Assembly (NCBI GenBank): GCA_003339415.1
Contig: PDHQ01000046.1
Coordinates: 65,119-129,118 of the forward strand
Source of the DNA: Ophiocordyceps camponoti-saundersi (nom. inval.)
Taxonomy: Eukaryota; Ascomycota; Sordariomycetes; Hypocreales; Ophiocordycipitaceae
Length of the DNA: 64,000 nucleotides
Direction of reading: 5' to 3'
Both the position numbers and the translations under genes were made by a program. This document shows, piece after piece, positions 9,802 to 20,865 of this stretch. Each line of letters starts with the position of its first letter. Position 1 is the first letter of the stretch. Under the pieces are notes generated by a model, which was given only the letters and a program-made list of their open reading frames with translations, was not told the origin of the DNA and made no database searches.

Positions 9802-11823
9802 ATGAGTTTCGACCGCGGCGACTTCAGAATCCTGCACGAGGACACCGTCACGGCTCATCGACTGCTGCATCCGCGCCAGAATCTCCGGGACTTGTGGAAC
9901 GAGCCGAGCATCCTCCTCACTGTTGCTGCCTTGATCATCGCTCTCGTTATCAAGCAGCTGGGCTTGGAACAGGCACTCAATAACCTCGTGGCTTCAGTCC
10001 GAAACTTACTCTGGAACTGCGTCGTTTTCGTCATTCCCGCGCCTATCGTATTCGCCTTGGACCGACGGCTCGATAAAACTTCCGCTTCCTCCGGTCGAGC
10101 GCTCGACCAGGGGCAACGGGGGACTCATGCCACGAAGAGCGAAGCCATGATACGGATCCTGGGTCTAGATAATCCCGGCGGCATGCTGGCGTCCGTGTCT
10201 CAGGCACGTACGCGGGCCTTGTCCATGACGGGAAGCGTCCTGGGTCTGAGGCCCGACTCGCAGAGGCCGCCCGGTCTCGGCAACCGAGACAACTCTTGCT
10301 ACCAAAACAGTATCCTGCAAGGCTTGGCTGCCCTCGAGTCCTTGCCCAGGTTTCTGTCCGCCTGCATCCGCGCCGTCGGTCCACAAGACGATGACGAGCT
10401 CGTCGCGCAGTCGCTTCGCGCTTTACTTGGCGACCTCAACGACTCGTCTAACAATGGCAAAACCATATGGACGCCAAGATTGCTCAAGTCGATGAGCACG
10501 TGGACTCAACAGGACGCTCAGGAGTACTATTCGAAATTGCTCGACGACATTGACAAGGCCGTGGCAAAGGCCGTTCGAGAGGCGCGTCGCTACTCGGGCC
10601 TGGAGGCAGACTGCGGCAGGGACGAGGCGGCCGCCAGCCAACACAGCGACGACAGCGGCTATCAGAGTTTGTCGTCGAGTCCAGATCTGTCGGCAATCAA
10701 GCCGCTTCGAAATCCACTAGAAGGCCTGCTCGCGCAGCGGGTGGCGTGCGTCCAGTGCGGCTTCTCAGAGGGACTATCCATGATACCGTTCAACTGCCTG
10801 ACGCTCACCCTCGGCCTCGATAAAAGTCGGCACGACCTCTTTGAGCGCTTGGACGCCTACAGCCGTGTGGAGAGCATCGAAGGTGTCGAGTGTCACAAGT
10901 GCACGCTTCTCAAAGTGCAACGGCTTCTGAACAAGCTCCTGGACAGGATGCATGATGCCGGCGCGGCGGAGGAGCAGCTGCACGAAGCAAGGCACAGAAT
11001 CGCGACGGTGGAAGAGGCACTCGAGGAGGAGGACTTTGAGGAAAGGACACTAACAGAGAGATGCAAGATATCAAGCCAAGCCAAGGTGAGCTCGACCAAA
11101 ACCAAGCAAATCGTCATTGCACGGCCGCCGCAGAGTCTCGTGATTCACGTCAACCGGTCCGTCTTTGACCCGTCGACGTTTGACATGATCAAGAACTCTG
11201 CTCCGGTCAGCTTCCCGCTGACGCTCGACCTCGGACCCTGGTGTCTGGGGAGCTTTGAGGGGACGGAAAAACGGCTCGAGTCAAGGACAGAGGAGGAGGC
11301 CGAAGAGCTATGGCAACCGAGCAGCGCGTACGCGTCGATGATTGCGGGCGACGAAGGGGTTTCGCGACTGACGGGCCCCATTTACGAACTGCGCGCGGTG
11401 GTGACGCATGCCGGACGACACGAAAACGGCCACTACATTTGCTATCGGAGGGTGGCCGGCCAAGAAGGGCTGGCCAAGCATGACGAGGACGCGACACAAG
11501 AAGGGGCCTGGTGGCGGCTAAGCGACCACAATGTCAGCATGGTGGGCGAGGAGACGGTGCTCGGACTCGGGTCCGGCGTCTTCATGCTGATGTACGAGTG
11601 CGTTGACCCGATGATGGTCCGGCAGTGCTCGGCGACGGCTTCGGAGACGACGGCGCGGGCCGGCAGCGACAGGTCGAGCGAGCCTACGGTCGGGCGGGGA
11701 GACGAGGGCAGCCTGGCGGCACATGTCGAACCGGAGATGGTGTCGCTGCCGGAGAGCGAGGGAGAGACGGAAGCCGAGACGGAGGCTGATACGGAGGCTG
11801 AGACGGATGTTGAAGGACAATGA
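9802..11823 (+). CDS. Membrane-anchored ubiquitin-specific protease (USP30/Ubp1-like)
   Basis: A single exon of 673 residues. Two hydrophobic segments at about residues 35-52 and 68-88 precede the peptidase C19 domain. The Cys box (GLGNRDNSCYQNSILQ) carries the nucleophile Cys166. The His box (ENGHYICYRR) carries His544, and the WWRLSDHN segment carries Asp575, so the triad looks intact. Cys pairs near residues 315-318 and 356-359 (VQCG, CHKC) look like the zinc-ribbon fingers subdomain. The tail after residue 600 is acidic and low in complexity. Enzymes of this shape remove ubiquitin from proteins at the mitochondrial outer membrane or ER (USP30, yeast Ubp16/Ubp1); which membrane applies here is inference. 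The start is the ATG that retains the N-terminal anchor and follows a normal leader. Divergent from the TMLH gene. Confidence 0.88.
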   Translation: MSFDRGDFRILHEDTVTAHRLLHPRQNLRDLWNEPSILLTVAALIIALVIKQLGLEQALNNLVASVRNLLWNCVVFVIPAPIVFALDRRLDKTSASSGRALDQGQRGTHATKSEAMIRILGLDNPGGMLASVSQARTRALSMTGSVLGLRPDSQRPPGLGNRDNSCYQNSILQGLAALESLPRFLSACIRAVGPQDDDELVAQSLRALLGDLNDSSNNGKTIWTPRLLKSMSTWTQQDAQEYYSKLLDDIDKAVAKAVREARRYSGLEADCGRDEAAASQHSDDSGYQSLSSSPDLSAIKPLRNPLEGLLAQRVACVQCGFSEGLSMIPFNCLTLTLGLDKSRHDLFERLDAYSRVESIEGVECHKCTLLKVQRLLNKLLDRMHDAGAAEEQLHEARHRIATVEEALEEEDFEERTLTERCKISSQAKVSSTKTKQIVIARPPQSLVIHVNRSVFDPSTFDMIKNSAPVSFPLTLDLGPWCLGSFEGTEKRLESRTEEEAEELWQPSSAYASMIAGDEGVSRLTGPIYELRAVVTHAGRHENGHYICYRRVAGQEGLAKHDEDATQEGAWWRLSDHNVSMVGEETVLGLGSGVFMLMYECVDPMMVRQCSATASETTARAGSDRSSEPTVGRGDEGSLAAHVEPEMVSLPESEGETEAETEADTEAETDVEGQ

Positions 11824-13554
11824 GGCGGACGAGAAGGGAAAAGTTCAGTTTCGGAATTGCACAGCGTCGGAGTTTGGGCAGTTGCGGAAAAAGAATCTTT
11901 GAGCTGGCGTGTGTTTGTATATCTTAGTTGCTAGGGCTGTAGGATGCGGGAAACACACTTGGGTTAGAGGGCGGATAGGGCGTGTTTGTGTGCATGAATG
12001 TCTGTGAGTCTGTGATGTCCATATGCAAGTTTCTCAGTAGGTAGGTATGTAAGTTGGACGGCATCAGGTAGGTTGTTGGAGTAGCAGCAAGGGTTGCAGG
12101 TGATGTCAGTCTATGTAGGTATTCCGTGGCCCTGGGTGTACAAATGTGAAGGCTGTTGGTAAGGGGAAAGAAGGTGATGGCATCGGTATCGCAACTGTGG
12201 CAAGCTATACGTTGCGTGTATTCGTGTGTATGAATCTAGAGATGTTGATTCAGATCGAAGGGAGTGACTTGTCTGTAGAGAGTAGTAGTCTGTAGAGGTT
12301 TACTGTCATGGTGATGGTGATGGGAGCTGCTTGCCTGCTTGCTTGGCTGTTGAAGTCAGTGGGTCTGTTTGTTTGAGTTCGTGATGGCCGTTGGATAAGG
12401 CTTATATACATACATACTACCTAGGCTGTGTTAAGAATGGCTGAGTTGGACTCACTTATAACACTAACAGTGGGAGACCCCTCACTACCAGCTTGTTTAC
12501 CAGGCACGGAGAGCCTGATAGTATGGCAATGCTACCGATGAAAGAAAGCTGAATGATGCTACCCGTTGACTTTTGCATGCGCGTAGCCGTAGCAGCTGTG
12601 TGTCTGTCTGTATGTATGTATGTATGTAGGTAGGTAGGTAGGTTACAGGTAGCATCGTGTGCCTCGCTGTCATTTCCGGCTTCCTGGTTTGCAGAAATTG
12701 TATGCCATGGGAATTGGAGACGACGACGACGACGAAATGGTCCCTGAGTCAAGGCGCGAGCAAGGCGGCTCCATCCATCCATCCATCCACCCGTCAGTGC
12801 CACACTCGGTGTTGGTGTCAGAGGGCAGACCCTTGTCTACCACGAACGGAGGTAAGGCGGTGCCTGGTAAGGAAGCGCACCCATGTCTAGCGGAGTATTC
12901 CCGCTGTGGAGGCGGGGTTTCTCCCACTGGCCCGCTATGTACTAGCCTCCGGGCTCTAGCCCCCAGGTACTGAGGCGGCACTGGTAGCGGCCGACTCCAG
13001 TGAGGCGTCCTCCACTATATCCGTCTACCCAGGTATGGATACGGATGCTCTACGGAATACAGGCTGTAGATCCCCGCGTCTCCCCTGCAACCTGCATAAA
13101 GTGTGTTGAGGTAGAAAGGTAGCAGCAGTCAGTCACACAGACTCTCACACCTACCTCTCTCTGCTCTCTGCTCTCTCTCTCACTTCCCGTCTCTCTACTC
13201 TCTCTCTCACTCTCTCTCTTACCCCCCCTCTTCCTCTTCTTCCTCCTCCTCCTTGCGTTTTGCGTCAGCTTTGACTCGTCCGACCCGTTCCGCTGCCGAC
13301 CCTCCTTTATTGCTTCTTTCGTCTTCTTCGTCTTCGTTTTTTTTTCTTCCTCTGTTTCCTTTTTCTTCTCCCCTCCCTTCCTTTTATGTAGGTAGTCCTC
13401 GTCGTATTAATCATCATCATCATCATCATCAACTTATTCATCTTCGACCGCCTCCCCGACGACTCACCTCTTGGCGACGATAAAACTCGGTCGCTAGATG
13501 GGCCGGCGCCAATCTCCGCTTCCCTCTCTTCATGGTGCTTCCTCCATCCGCACA
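11824..13554. other. Long intergenic region with tetranucleotide repeats and CT-rich leader
   Basis: About 1.7 kb without a credible gene. It contains a (GTAT)n-(GTAG)n microsatellite (about 12609-12642), a (CCAT)n tract (about 12771-12791), and a pyrimidine-rich stretch from about 13140 to 13390 that probably belongs to the transporter's leader. An (ATC)n run lies near 13412-13431. Short frames here look like chance. Confidence 0.5.
12609..12642. repeat. Compound (GTAT)n/(GTAG)n microsatellite
   Basis: Tandem GTAT units passing directly into GTAG units. The same TATG/CATA type recurs near 57163, 57785 and 58372. Confidence 0.9.
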
Positions 13555-15027
13555 ATGGCTTCGCCGTCGTCATCACCCGCCCTCTCTCAGTCGACTACCG
13601 ACATCTTCGACATGGAGAGCGATGAACCAAAAACTCGTCCTTCCAAGGGCTTGCATCCAGCCTTACATATTGCGTACGAGGCTCTATCCGTCACTCCCCT
13701 TCAGCTTCTTGTTCGCGCGCTGATTTCCTCTGGTCATCGACAGAAACTGGATCTTCTTCTCCAACCTCACCATTCTGTTGAACAAATGGATCATCGATAC
13801 TGCAGGCTTCAGTAACCCTCCCTCCCAAGTTGTAACAAGGTTGACAATCAGCTTATCATCATGCCTCTCTCTTCGCAGAATACCGTACGTCATCATCTCT
13901 CTCGAGCTCCCTCCGTTGTCGCGTCGCTAACAAAAAGAGCTTCTCCCAGCTGTCATCCTGACCTGCTGGCATCTCATCTTCTCCGTCATCGCTACCCAAA
14001 TCCTCGCTCGCACAACCTCGCTTCTCGATACGCGCCACAAAATCTCCATGACGCCACGTCTCTATCTCCGCACCATCTGCCCCATCGGCCTGTTCTACTC
14101 GGGCTCTCTCGTCTGCTCCAACCTTGTATACCTCTATCTCTCCGTCGCCTTTATCCAGATGCTCAAGTCGGCAGCTCCTGTCGCCGTCCTCTTCGCCTCG
14201 TGGGCCTGGGGCGTCGCCAACCCTAACCTCGCTACATTGGCCAATGTTCTCGTTATTGTTGCCGGCATCGCCCTCGCCTCCTGCGGCGAGATCCAATTTT
14301 CTCTCATTGGCTTCCTTTATCAGATGGGCGGCATCGTCTTCGAGGCTATCCGCGTTGTCATGATCCAAGTCATGCTTAGCAGTCAAGGCCTTAATATGGA
14401 TCCTCTAGTCGGACTCTACTATTACGCCCCTGTCTGCGCCGCTACCAACATTGTTGTCGCCTTCTTCACCGAGATACCGCGCTTCGAATGGGACGACTTG
14501 GCCAAGGTTGGCCTTTCCATGCTCTTTCTCAACGCCCTCATTGCCTTTATGCTGAATGTTGCCAGCGTCTTCTTGGTAAGGAACCCCCGGTTTCCCCTTC
14601 CCCAACACCAGTCCCGGCCAAAGCCAATTCATGTAGTACATACAGTCTGACAGTCGCACAGATCGGCAAGACATCGGGTCTCGTCATGACGCTCAGCGGC
14701 ATCTTGAAGAACATACTCCTCATCGTCGTCTCCATTCTCATATGGAGCACCGAGATCACCCCTCTTCAGGGCGTCGGCTACACCATCGCCCTGGCCGGCC
14801 TGACATACTATTCGATCGGCTACGACCAGCTGGCCAAGTGCTCCCACGGCGCCGTCACCTGGGCTTTCACCAACATGGCGCCGTCCATATCGGCCTTTCA
14901 GGCTCGCAGGATCGTCCTCGCTGCCATCTTCACTCTCGTCGGTCTGCTCACCTTTATCGTCGCCCTGCGGCGTTACGACGACAGTGGGGTCGCCTATCAT
15001 CCCCGTCTTGCTTTCGGCACCGAGTGA
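13555..15027 (+). CDS. Triose-phosphate/nucleotide-sugar transporter family protein
   Basis: Five exons, 13555-13673, 13744-13811, 13879-13884, 13950-14575 and 14662-15027, encode 394 residues. The spliced protein follows the fungal TPT family closely: NWIFFSNLTILLNKWIID in helix 1, YPVILT leading to a TCWH segment, PIGLFYSGSLVCSNLVYLYL, SVAFIQMLK, GEIQFSLIGF, and GKTSGLVMTLSGILKNILL. About ten hydrophobic helices are present. Members exchange sugar phosphates or nucleotide sugars across Golgi/ER membranes; the substrate is unknown. Exon 3 is only 6 nt and supplies the conserved Lys-Tyr-Pro before VILT. Skipping it keeps frame but loses that motif. Introns carry CTAAC- or TTGAC-type branch points. 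An in-frame ATG at 13498 could add 19 residues. The tail after the last helix is longer than usual. Confidence 0.87.
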
Positions 15028-15759
15028 GAAGCCTAGTCTTGTTTTTCTACTCCAACCTTCAAAGATGGAAGCCATGTCACGAATCTCGATGGACCATTTG
15101 CAAGAACAACTGTAGATGAAGATATCAAAGTACAAAAAAAAAAGGTGAAAATAAAGATAAAGATGAGACAGCAGGTGTATTTACTAGACACGGGCTGAGC
15201 CCCCCCTTGTTTTCTTCTATCTTCGTCACACTCACCTCGGACATGACATGTGGTGTTCTAGACGGCGGTCGTCATGTCTGATTAGTAGTCTCTTGTCTCT
15301 CCTGTCTGACTGTATTGCAAGCATCTACCCTATCTGGTATCTAAACAAACTCTTCATGTATGTATGAATTGTACATACAGATGATGTCTGAAAAAAAAGG
15401 AGGAGCTCGACCTGCATACATACATACCCACCCTTGCATGAATGCGACTCTGATGATCCGTAGAAGCGGGGTGGGCTTGCTCATCAGTAACACGGGGCTT
15501 CAACGTGAAGCTCTCCTCACCTCTCCTCACCTCTCCTCACCTCTGCTCACCTCACCTCACCTCTGCTCACCTCACCTCACCTCACTCCCCCGTTCCCCTT
15601 TCCCGCATCCCCTCAAAACGATTCAAGGCTACACATAATCCAAGCCCGAAACCCCAACCCTAAAACAAAACACAACAAACAAGTCGAAACAACAAGAACA
15701 ACAAAAAGCTAAATCTCTCAATCGCTTTTCGACAAAAAAAAAAATCATCCTGTTGACTC
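15028..15759. repeat. Intergenic with CTCACCT-type tandem repeats
   Basis: Convergent spacer between the transporter and the Shg1-like gene. Positions 15511-15590 are tandem CTCACCTCTC / CTCACCTCTG-type decamers and CTCAC pentamers. Poly-A tracts occur near 15125. No gene is seen. Confidence 0.6.
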
Positions 15760-16098
15760 CTAGCTCCGTCGTCGACGACGACGATGCGAAGAGGCAGAAG
15801 GCGGAGAAAGGCTCCTATCGCGTCTTCCCCTCCCGTCGTCGCGTCCGGTCCTGCTCCGATCGTCGCGGTGACGGGGGAGGGGCGCAGCGGCTGCTGCTCT
15901 TTCACGGCTGCGGCTTCTTGACCGGCTTCTTCGTCTTTCATCGCGGGCTTTATTTTTTTTTCGTCGTTTTTTAGAAAAAAAGGGAAGGAGAAGGTTAAGA
16001 AAAAGATGGAAATTCGTCAGCTTCTTTTTGTTTTGTAAATGCTTTGTTGGATATTGGGGTTGGAGTCGGGAGATGGGAAAAGGGGGGGGGGGGGGGAA

Positions 16099-16139
<41 letters not shown>

Positions 16140-18376
16140 CTTGCGGGGGGGGGGGGCTCAGAGGATGTATGTATGTAGGAGATGGACGTAGGGGGAATAA
16201 TAGGATGACGAGTACCGAGACGAGCAAGAGGAATAATAGTCGTTCCTCGGCGACGAGATTTGCTGCAAAAGGGGATCATGACCAGGGGCCGTCTTACCGC
16301 TCGGCTTGTCGTCGACGCCAGGCACGGGGAGACCCCTTTGGCGCGCGTCCTTTTGCGCCGCGAGGTAGGCTTTGGCCTCCTTTTCTCGCTTCTTCACCTC
16401 TTCCAGCTTCCACTCCTCCTTGGCCACCGAAGCCGTCGCTGAAGTACCGCCGCCGCCGCCGCGTCGGGACGATCGAGAGCGACTTCTCCGGGTTCGTTCC
16501 CTCCTTTGACGAGGAGGGGGATGGAGATGGGGAGTAGACGCACGGTCTGCTGCCTCTCTGGCATCGTAGCGGTCCGCACGACGACTGTCTCGAGAAGGGC
16601 TGCGACGCCTCCTACTGCGGGAGAGGCTCCGATCACGTCGAGAGGATCGCTGGTTTCTGTCGCGCGATCGACTTGCGCCGCGTCGTCTGCTCCTGATGCG
16701 AGATCGGCTTCGTTCTCTCCGCCTGGATCGGCTCCGTTCCCGCTGCCTGGATCGACTCCTGTCTCGCCGCCTGGATCGACTCCTCCTCTGAGAAGGCCGC
16801 CGCCTAGGTCGCGAATCGTCCCTCGCGTGTCGTCGAGACCGGCTCCTATCCCGCCTCGCCCTTTCGCGAGACCGACTGTCGTTTCTCCGCGGAGACCGGG
16901 ATCGACGCTCACGGTGACGGCCGCCATCGCGTACCGCACTTCGCTCTCTTATCTTGGTGCTATGGGCTCGGAAAGGGCTCCTGTCGTCTGCCTTTACCGG
17001 CGCCTGGGAGTCGGCAGGGGCCTTTTCTTCTTTCGCCTTTCGGCTGGACGAGTCTTTTCTGATGGGATTGATGGCCGAGGTCGGACCAGATCTCCTTGGT
17101 GGTGGCGCCAGGGCCGCATCCACCTCCAACTCGGGTTGCGTGCGAGCATCCTTGTTGCTCTCCCGCAGAAGATCTGCTAGGGCTTCCTGCTCAAGCCTCT
17201 CGTCTTCTTCCTTGGTTAGCTGAGCTGATGAGGCCTCGGGAGCCACGGTTCTGTCACTATTACGGTTTCTGTTCTTTCCCTTTTCCTTAACTTTGTCTGT
17301 GTCCTTGTCCTTGTGTTTGTCTTTGACTCGGTCCTTGTCTCGGACTCGTTCCCTGTCTCGGTCTCTGTCCCTGTCTCGGTCCTTGTTCCCGTCTCGGTCC
17401 CTGTCCCCGTCTCGCTCGCGGTCTCGCTCGCGGTCTCGTTCGCGACGTCGTTCGCGGTCACGGTCACGGTTTCGATCTCGATCTCTCTCACGATCTCGTT
17501 CTCGCTCCTTGTCTCGTTGCCGCTCTCGCTCCTTTTCTCGCTCTCGCTCGTGACGTTCACGCTCTTTGCACCGGTCATCTCGTTCTTTCTTCCGCTGCTT
17601 CTCTCTCTCCTCTCTCTCCTCATCCCTTTTTCGCCGTCGATCGTCGCGATCCGCCTGCCTTCTAAGCTCAGCTTGATCGCGTTCTCGCTCCTCTTTCTTC
17701 CGCTCTTCCTTTGCGATCAGGCGTTTTTCTTCCTCGATGGCAGCCTCCTTCTGCCGCAACTCCTCTCGAACTCGTTCGCGTTCAGCTCTTCTGGCTTCGG
17801 TTTCTGCCGCGTATTGCTCGTCCGTCTTCAGGCCGCGTAGCATCTCGGCCTCGGCTTCGTCGCCAATCTCGGCACGGCGAATCTCGCGAATCCGAGCCTC
17901 GATTGCCTCGACGTCGATGAGTTTGTCGATGACCTCTTCTGCTTTTTGATAAACGCCAGATCGTTCAAGAGCGCCGTCGATGAGCGCCGCGGCTTTGCGT
18001 CTGTCCAGAGTGAGGAGCTGCTGGGGATTTCGCTCGACTTCTTGCTCTGCCACCTCTAGAATCGCCTTGGTAACTTGGGCTTCGTAGTCCTATTTGAAAA
18101 AAAGACATTAGTACGGCGAGCATCAGACGGTAGGGAGAAAGAACGCACGCTGGCTTCAAACTTATCCCAAACTTGCTTGCGGACCAAGTCGTAGGCGCCT
18201 TCCTTCTTGAAGCTATGTGCAAGTGAATCTATTGCGGCACGAGTAGCCGAAGGCAAAGGCAGATCCGACGCTTTGAATTTGCGAGGAGCTGAAGCAACGG
18301 CCTCGTCCGCAGCAGCTGCCACGGCGGACGTCACCTTGCGGGAAAAGGGCCCCTCTTGGTGCGAGGTAGAGTCCAT
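15760..18376 (-). CDS. COMPASS subunit Shg1-like protein (BOD1/SHG1 domain) with RS/RD-rich tail
   Basis: Three exons, 18376-18149, 18089-16298 and 15947-15760, encode 735 residues. The BOD1/SHG1 domain spans about residues 45-115: FKKEGAYDLVRKQVWDKFEAS, DYEAQVTKAIL, then ERNPQQLLTLDRRKAAALIDGALERSGVYQ. In yeast Shg1 belongs to the Set1/COMPASS histone H3K4 methyltransferase; nuclear action is inferred. The rest is a very long charged region: Glu/Arg helix, RD/RE dipeptides (about 190-280), then SR/RS dipeptides, as in splicing-linked proteins. Exon 3 adds a further RS-rich end (RRSRSRSRSRER). It is joined by a 350-nt intron (15948-16297) that contains a 41-base homopolymer. The acceptor is the first AG after branch-like CTGAC and CTTAAC. 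If the intron is retained, the protein ends at 16158 with a Ser/Tyr-rich tail. N-terminal identity is strong and the last exon moderate. Confidence 0.8.
16082..16156. repeat. Long G homopolymer tracts (15, 41 and 12 G) inside an intron
   Basis: Runs of 15 G (16082-16096), 41 G (16099-16139) and 12 G (16145-16156), separated by AA and CTTGC. On the transcribed coding strand these are C runs upstream of the intron's branch region. Exact lengths may be affected by sequencing error. Confidence 0.85.
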
Positions 18377-19059
18377 CTTGGTCCATACAACGAGCAGCAG
18401 CCTCAAGATGGAACACTTGATTCCGATGGCCTGTGAGGCCTGGAAGCCTCTCGGCCGAAGGGTGCGAAGGCGAGAGGAGTGGGCGAGTCTGGCGTTGGTG
18501 GGACAGGGAGCTTGGGGGATGACGATGACAGCTGTAGATAAGGGGCCGCGATAGGGCACGTGACCACCATCAACCAGGTCCGAGTGTGATGGCGTCCGAA
18601 TGTTTACATACAAGGGTGACCAACCTGTAGGAGACCGAGCATTGATTACTGAGCCTACGCTTGTTCCTTCTCTTCAGTATTGATTTGGATAGGTAAGTGT
18701 CTGATGAGAGGCGGAAGGCTGTGATAATCACTTAAAGCCGCTCATGTCTCTTATGTCTCTCATATGTCTCTCTTCCCTCTTTGCAGCAGCAACAGCAGCC
18801 ATCATTGAACGCATCTGGACCGTCTTTCCGTTCCATGGACGCCCCAGAAGCTTCGTCACCGAATATTCCAGCACCGTCAAGAAGACGGCACCACATGCCA
18901 CTTCCTCCTTGCTCAAAAACGTACAAACCACCCCCTTATCGTTCAACAAAGGAAATCTCACGATAAACACAAAAGTAGGGTAAGGGGAGCCGTGTTCAAG
19001 TCATACCCATCGTTATGTGCGTGGTCCAAAGGCATCAATCCGTAACGCCTTCGTCCCGT
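18377..19059. other. Intergenic, promoter of Shg1-like gene and 3' flank of UGO1
   Basis: No credible gene. Frames near 18730-18980 on both strands are short, of biased composition and lack conserved features. Confidence 0.45.
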
Positions 19060-20618
19060 CTAAAACTCGCCTTCGCCGCCGTGTCCGACGACGCTCGCCG
19101 TCCACAGGCCGACCAGACCCCACCAGTTGACCTTCCAGCCTCTCCAGAGACCGTCGAGTCCCTGGCCCTTTCTGTACGTCGGCTGCAGGGTCCTACCCCT
19201 GGCCCTCGTCTTGGCAGTTGTCGACACCTCTCGCATCCCTTCCTCGGACACAATGTGATGCATCGTTCCCAGAATGCCGTCATATCTTCCAATGGGGACA
19301 ATCGTCTTCATCTGTTTTCCCTCTCCGCTGAGGGCCCTGACGTACGCCTCGCTAGTGAGAACGGCCATCTGGCCACGGCGAAGCACTGTCTCTAGAGGTA
19401 ACTTGATGAGGATGGCGGCCGACGAAGCCAAAAATTTGGCAACCGAGAATGTAAGCGGCGAAATTTGGCTGTCAATCATGAACCGTGTGCGGAGCACAAG
19501 CGGGGTAGAGAGTGTGAGAATCGGATGTATAAGCGAATTGAGGACGGTAGGGAGGGCTATTGCGGATGGACACAGATAGGATGGAAGGGCCCGGAGAGAT
19601 GCCAAGGTTCGCCGCTGTCCGTCCGTGTCCGGAGTCATGATTAGCCTGGAATCGTCAGTCCTCGCCGTTATGAGATTGGTGAGAGTCGGCAGCGCAGAGT
19701 ATACCTCGTTCGCACAAGATCCAGAGGTGATAATAGCACGCCAGTCGCAATCGCTGCAGTGCCTGCGACGAAGAGCGAAGCCCAGGGATATGGAGATGCT
19801 ATGTCGACGAGACGGTCAATGTCCTCCTTGACGCCCAGGTCTGGGACATTCATGACGGCACTCAGAAAGCTCCTGGACCAGTTCTCCAGAAGGGACTGCA
19901 GCACCGTGTAGAGAAAGGTAGCGTTGGAGCCCTTCCATACGCCCCAAGCCGCGTCCTTTTGCCATAGCTGTCCGATGACTTCGAGTACCGAGTCGGGCCG
20001 CCGCAGACTCAGATGATGCTCGGCTTTCGCTGGCTGCTTGGTCCTTTGCGGCGACTGTCGGGGAGAGTTTACACGACGAATGCGGTTCACGCGCCCTCTG
20101 AACGAAGGTGTGGGGGTTTCCGGCGCGCCGGACGTGAAATATGCCAGCTCGTCTCCTTCGGAATCCGAATCGAATTGCTTGCATCCGCCGTCAGCTTCGT
20201 AAGTAGCATCGGAGCAGGAGACGAATCCTACCTCATGTTCGGACGCGTCTCTGCTCGTCGACGTCCGTCCGCTGGGCGTGTCGGGTAGTTGCGACGACTG
20301 ATCTCTCGTCTGCAGTATGGTCTTGGCTACTTCGAAAGGCTGAGACATCAAGACAGATGTGTATTTCCACGTCAGCTCGTCCAACAGATCCTTGATGCTT
20401 TGCGTCATGGACGGCGACGAATCGCCCAGGTAGTTCTTGTAGTCCAGATCGGCCAGCACATGGCGAGCCCTTGACGCGTAGCCAGAAGGGTCGTGACTTC
20501 GGCTCAGCGGGCTCGGACTAGCAAGAGGAGGCGACGCCGCCACCTCCGCCGGCTCGCCGATGGTGGGCGGTACATAGTAAGGCCTCAGAGGATTGAAAGC
20601 CTCTCCGGTGGTCGACAT
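19060..20618 (-). CDS. UGO1: Mitochondrial outer-membrane fusion protein Ugo1
   Basis: Two exons, 20618-19705 and 19645-19060, encode 499 residues. The N-terminus has the RPYYVPPTIGE motif and a LADLDYKNYL segment typical of filamentous-fungal Ugo1. Degenerate mitochondrial-carrier repeats follow: QPFEVAKTILQ, SPLDLVRTR and LPLETVLRRGQM, with KGQGLDGLWRGW near the end. The exon junction restores RTRL across an AG|G split with a GACTGAC branch. Ugo1 links the fusion GTPases Fzo1 and Mgm1 and promotes lipid mixing of outer membranes (known from yeast). A 100-residue Ser/Asp/Glu-rich linker sits between the first carrier-like repeat and the next. The gene is divergent from the ferredoxin gene with only 247 bp between start codons. 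Confidence 0.9.
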
Positions 20619-20865
20619 GATTGGCGATGCGACGCAAGAGTCATCATCGATGCTGAGTGTTTAGGAGGGAGATTGGACTCATGCGACGTCGTTTGGCTGG
20701 GCTCGGTCTCGTCGGAGCTAAAGACGGCCCGCGGGGAATGGATTTCCCGACGAGACGACGATGAACCACGGCTTACGAATATTAAACCCAAGAACGAGGA
20801 TGCGTTGTCGGTCGAGCTGATTTCAACGGCCTCGACCGGCTTCTTCTTCTCCGTCGTTCTCATAC
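20619..20865. promoter_or_regulatory. Bidirectional promoter UGO1/YAH1
   Basis: This 247-bp interval is the only space for promoters of two divergent mitochondrial genes. No known motif was recognised. Confidence 0.5.

Noticed and set aside
15511..15590. CTCACCT tandem repeats as a CRISPR-like or regulatory array
   Set aside because: Units are contiguous with no spacers and vary by simple slippage; an ordinary minisatellite.
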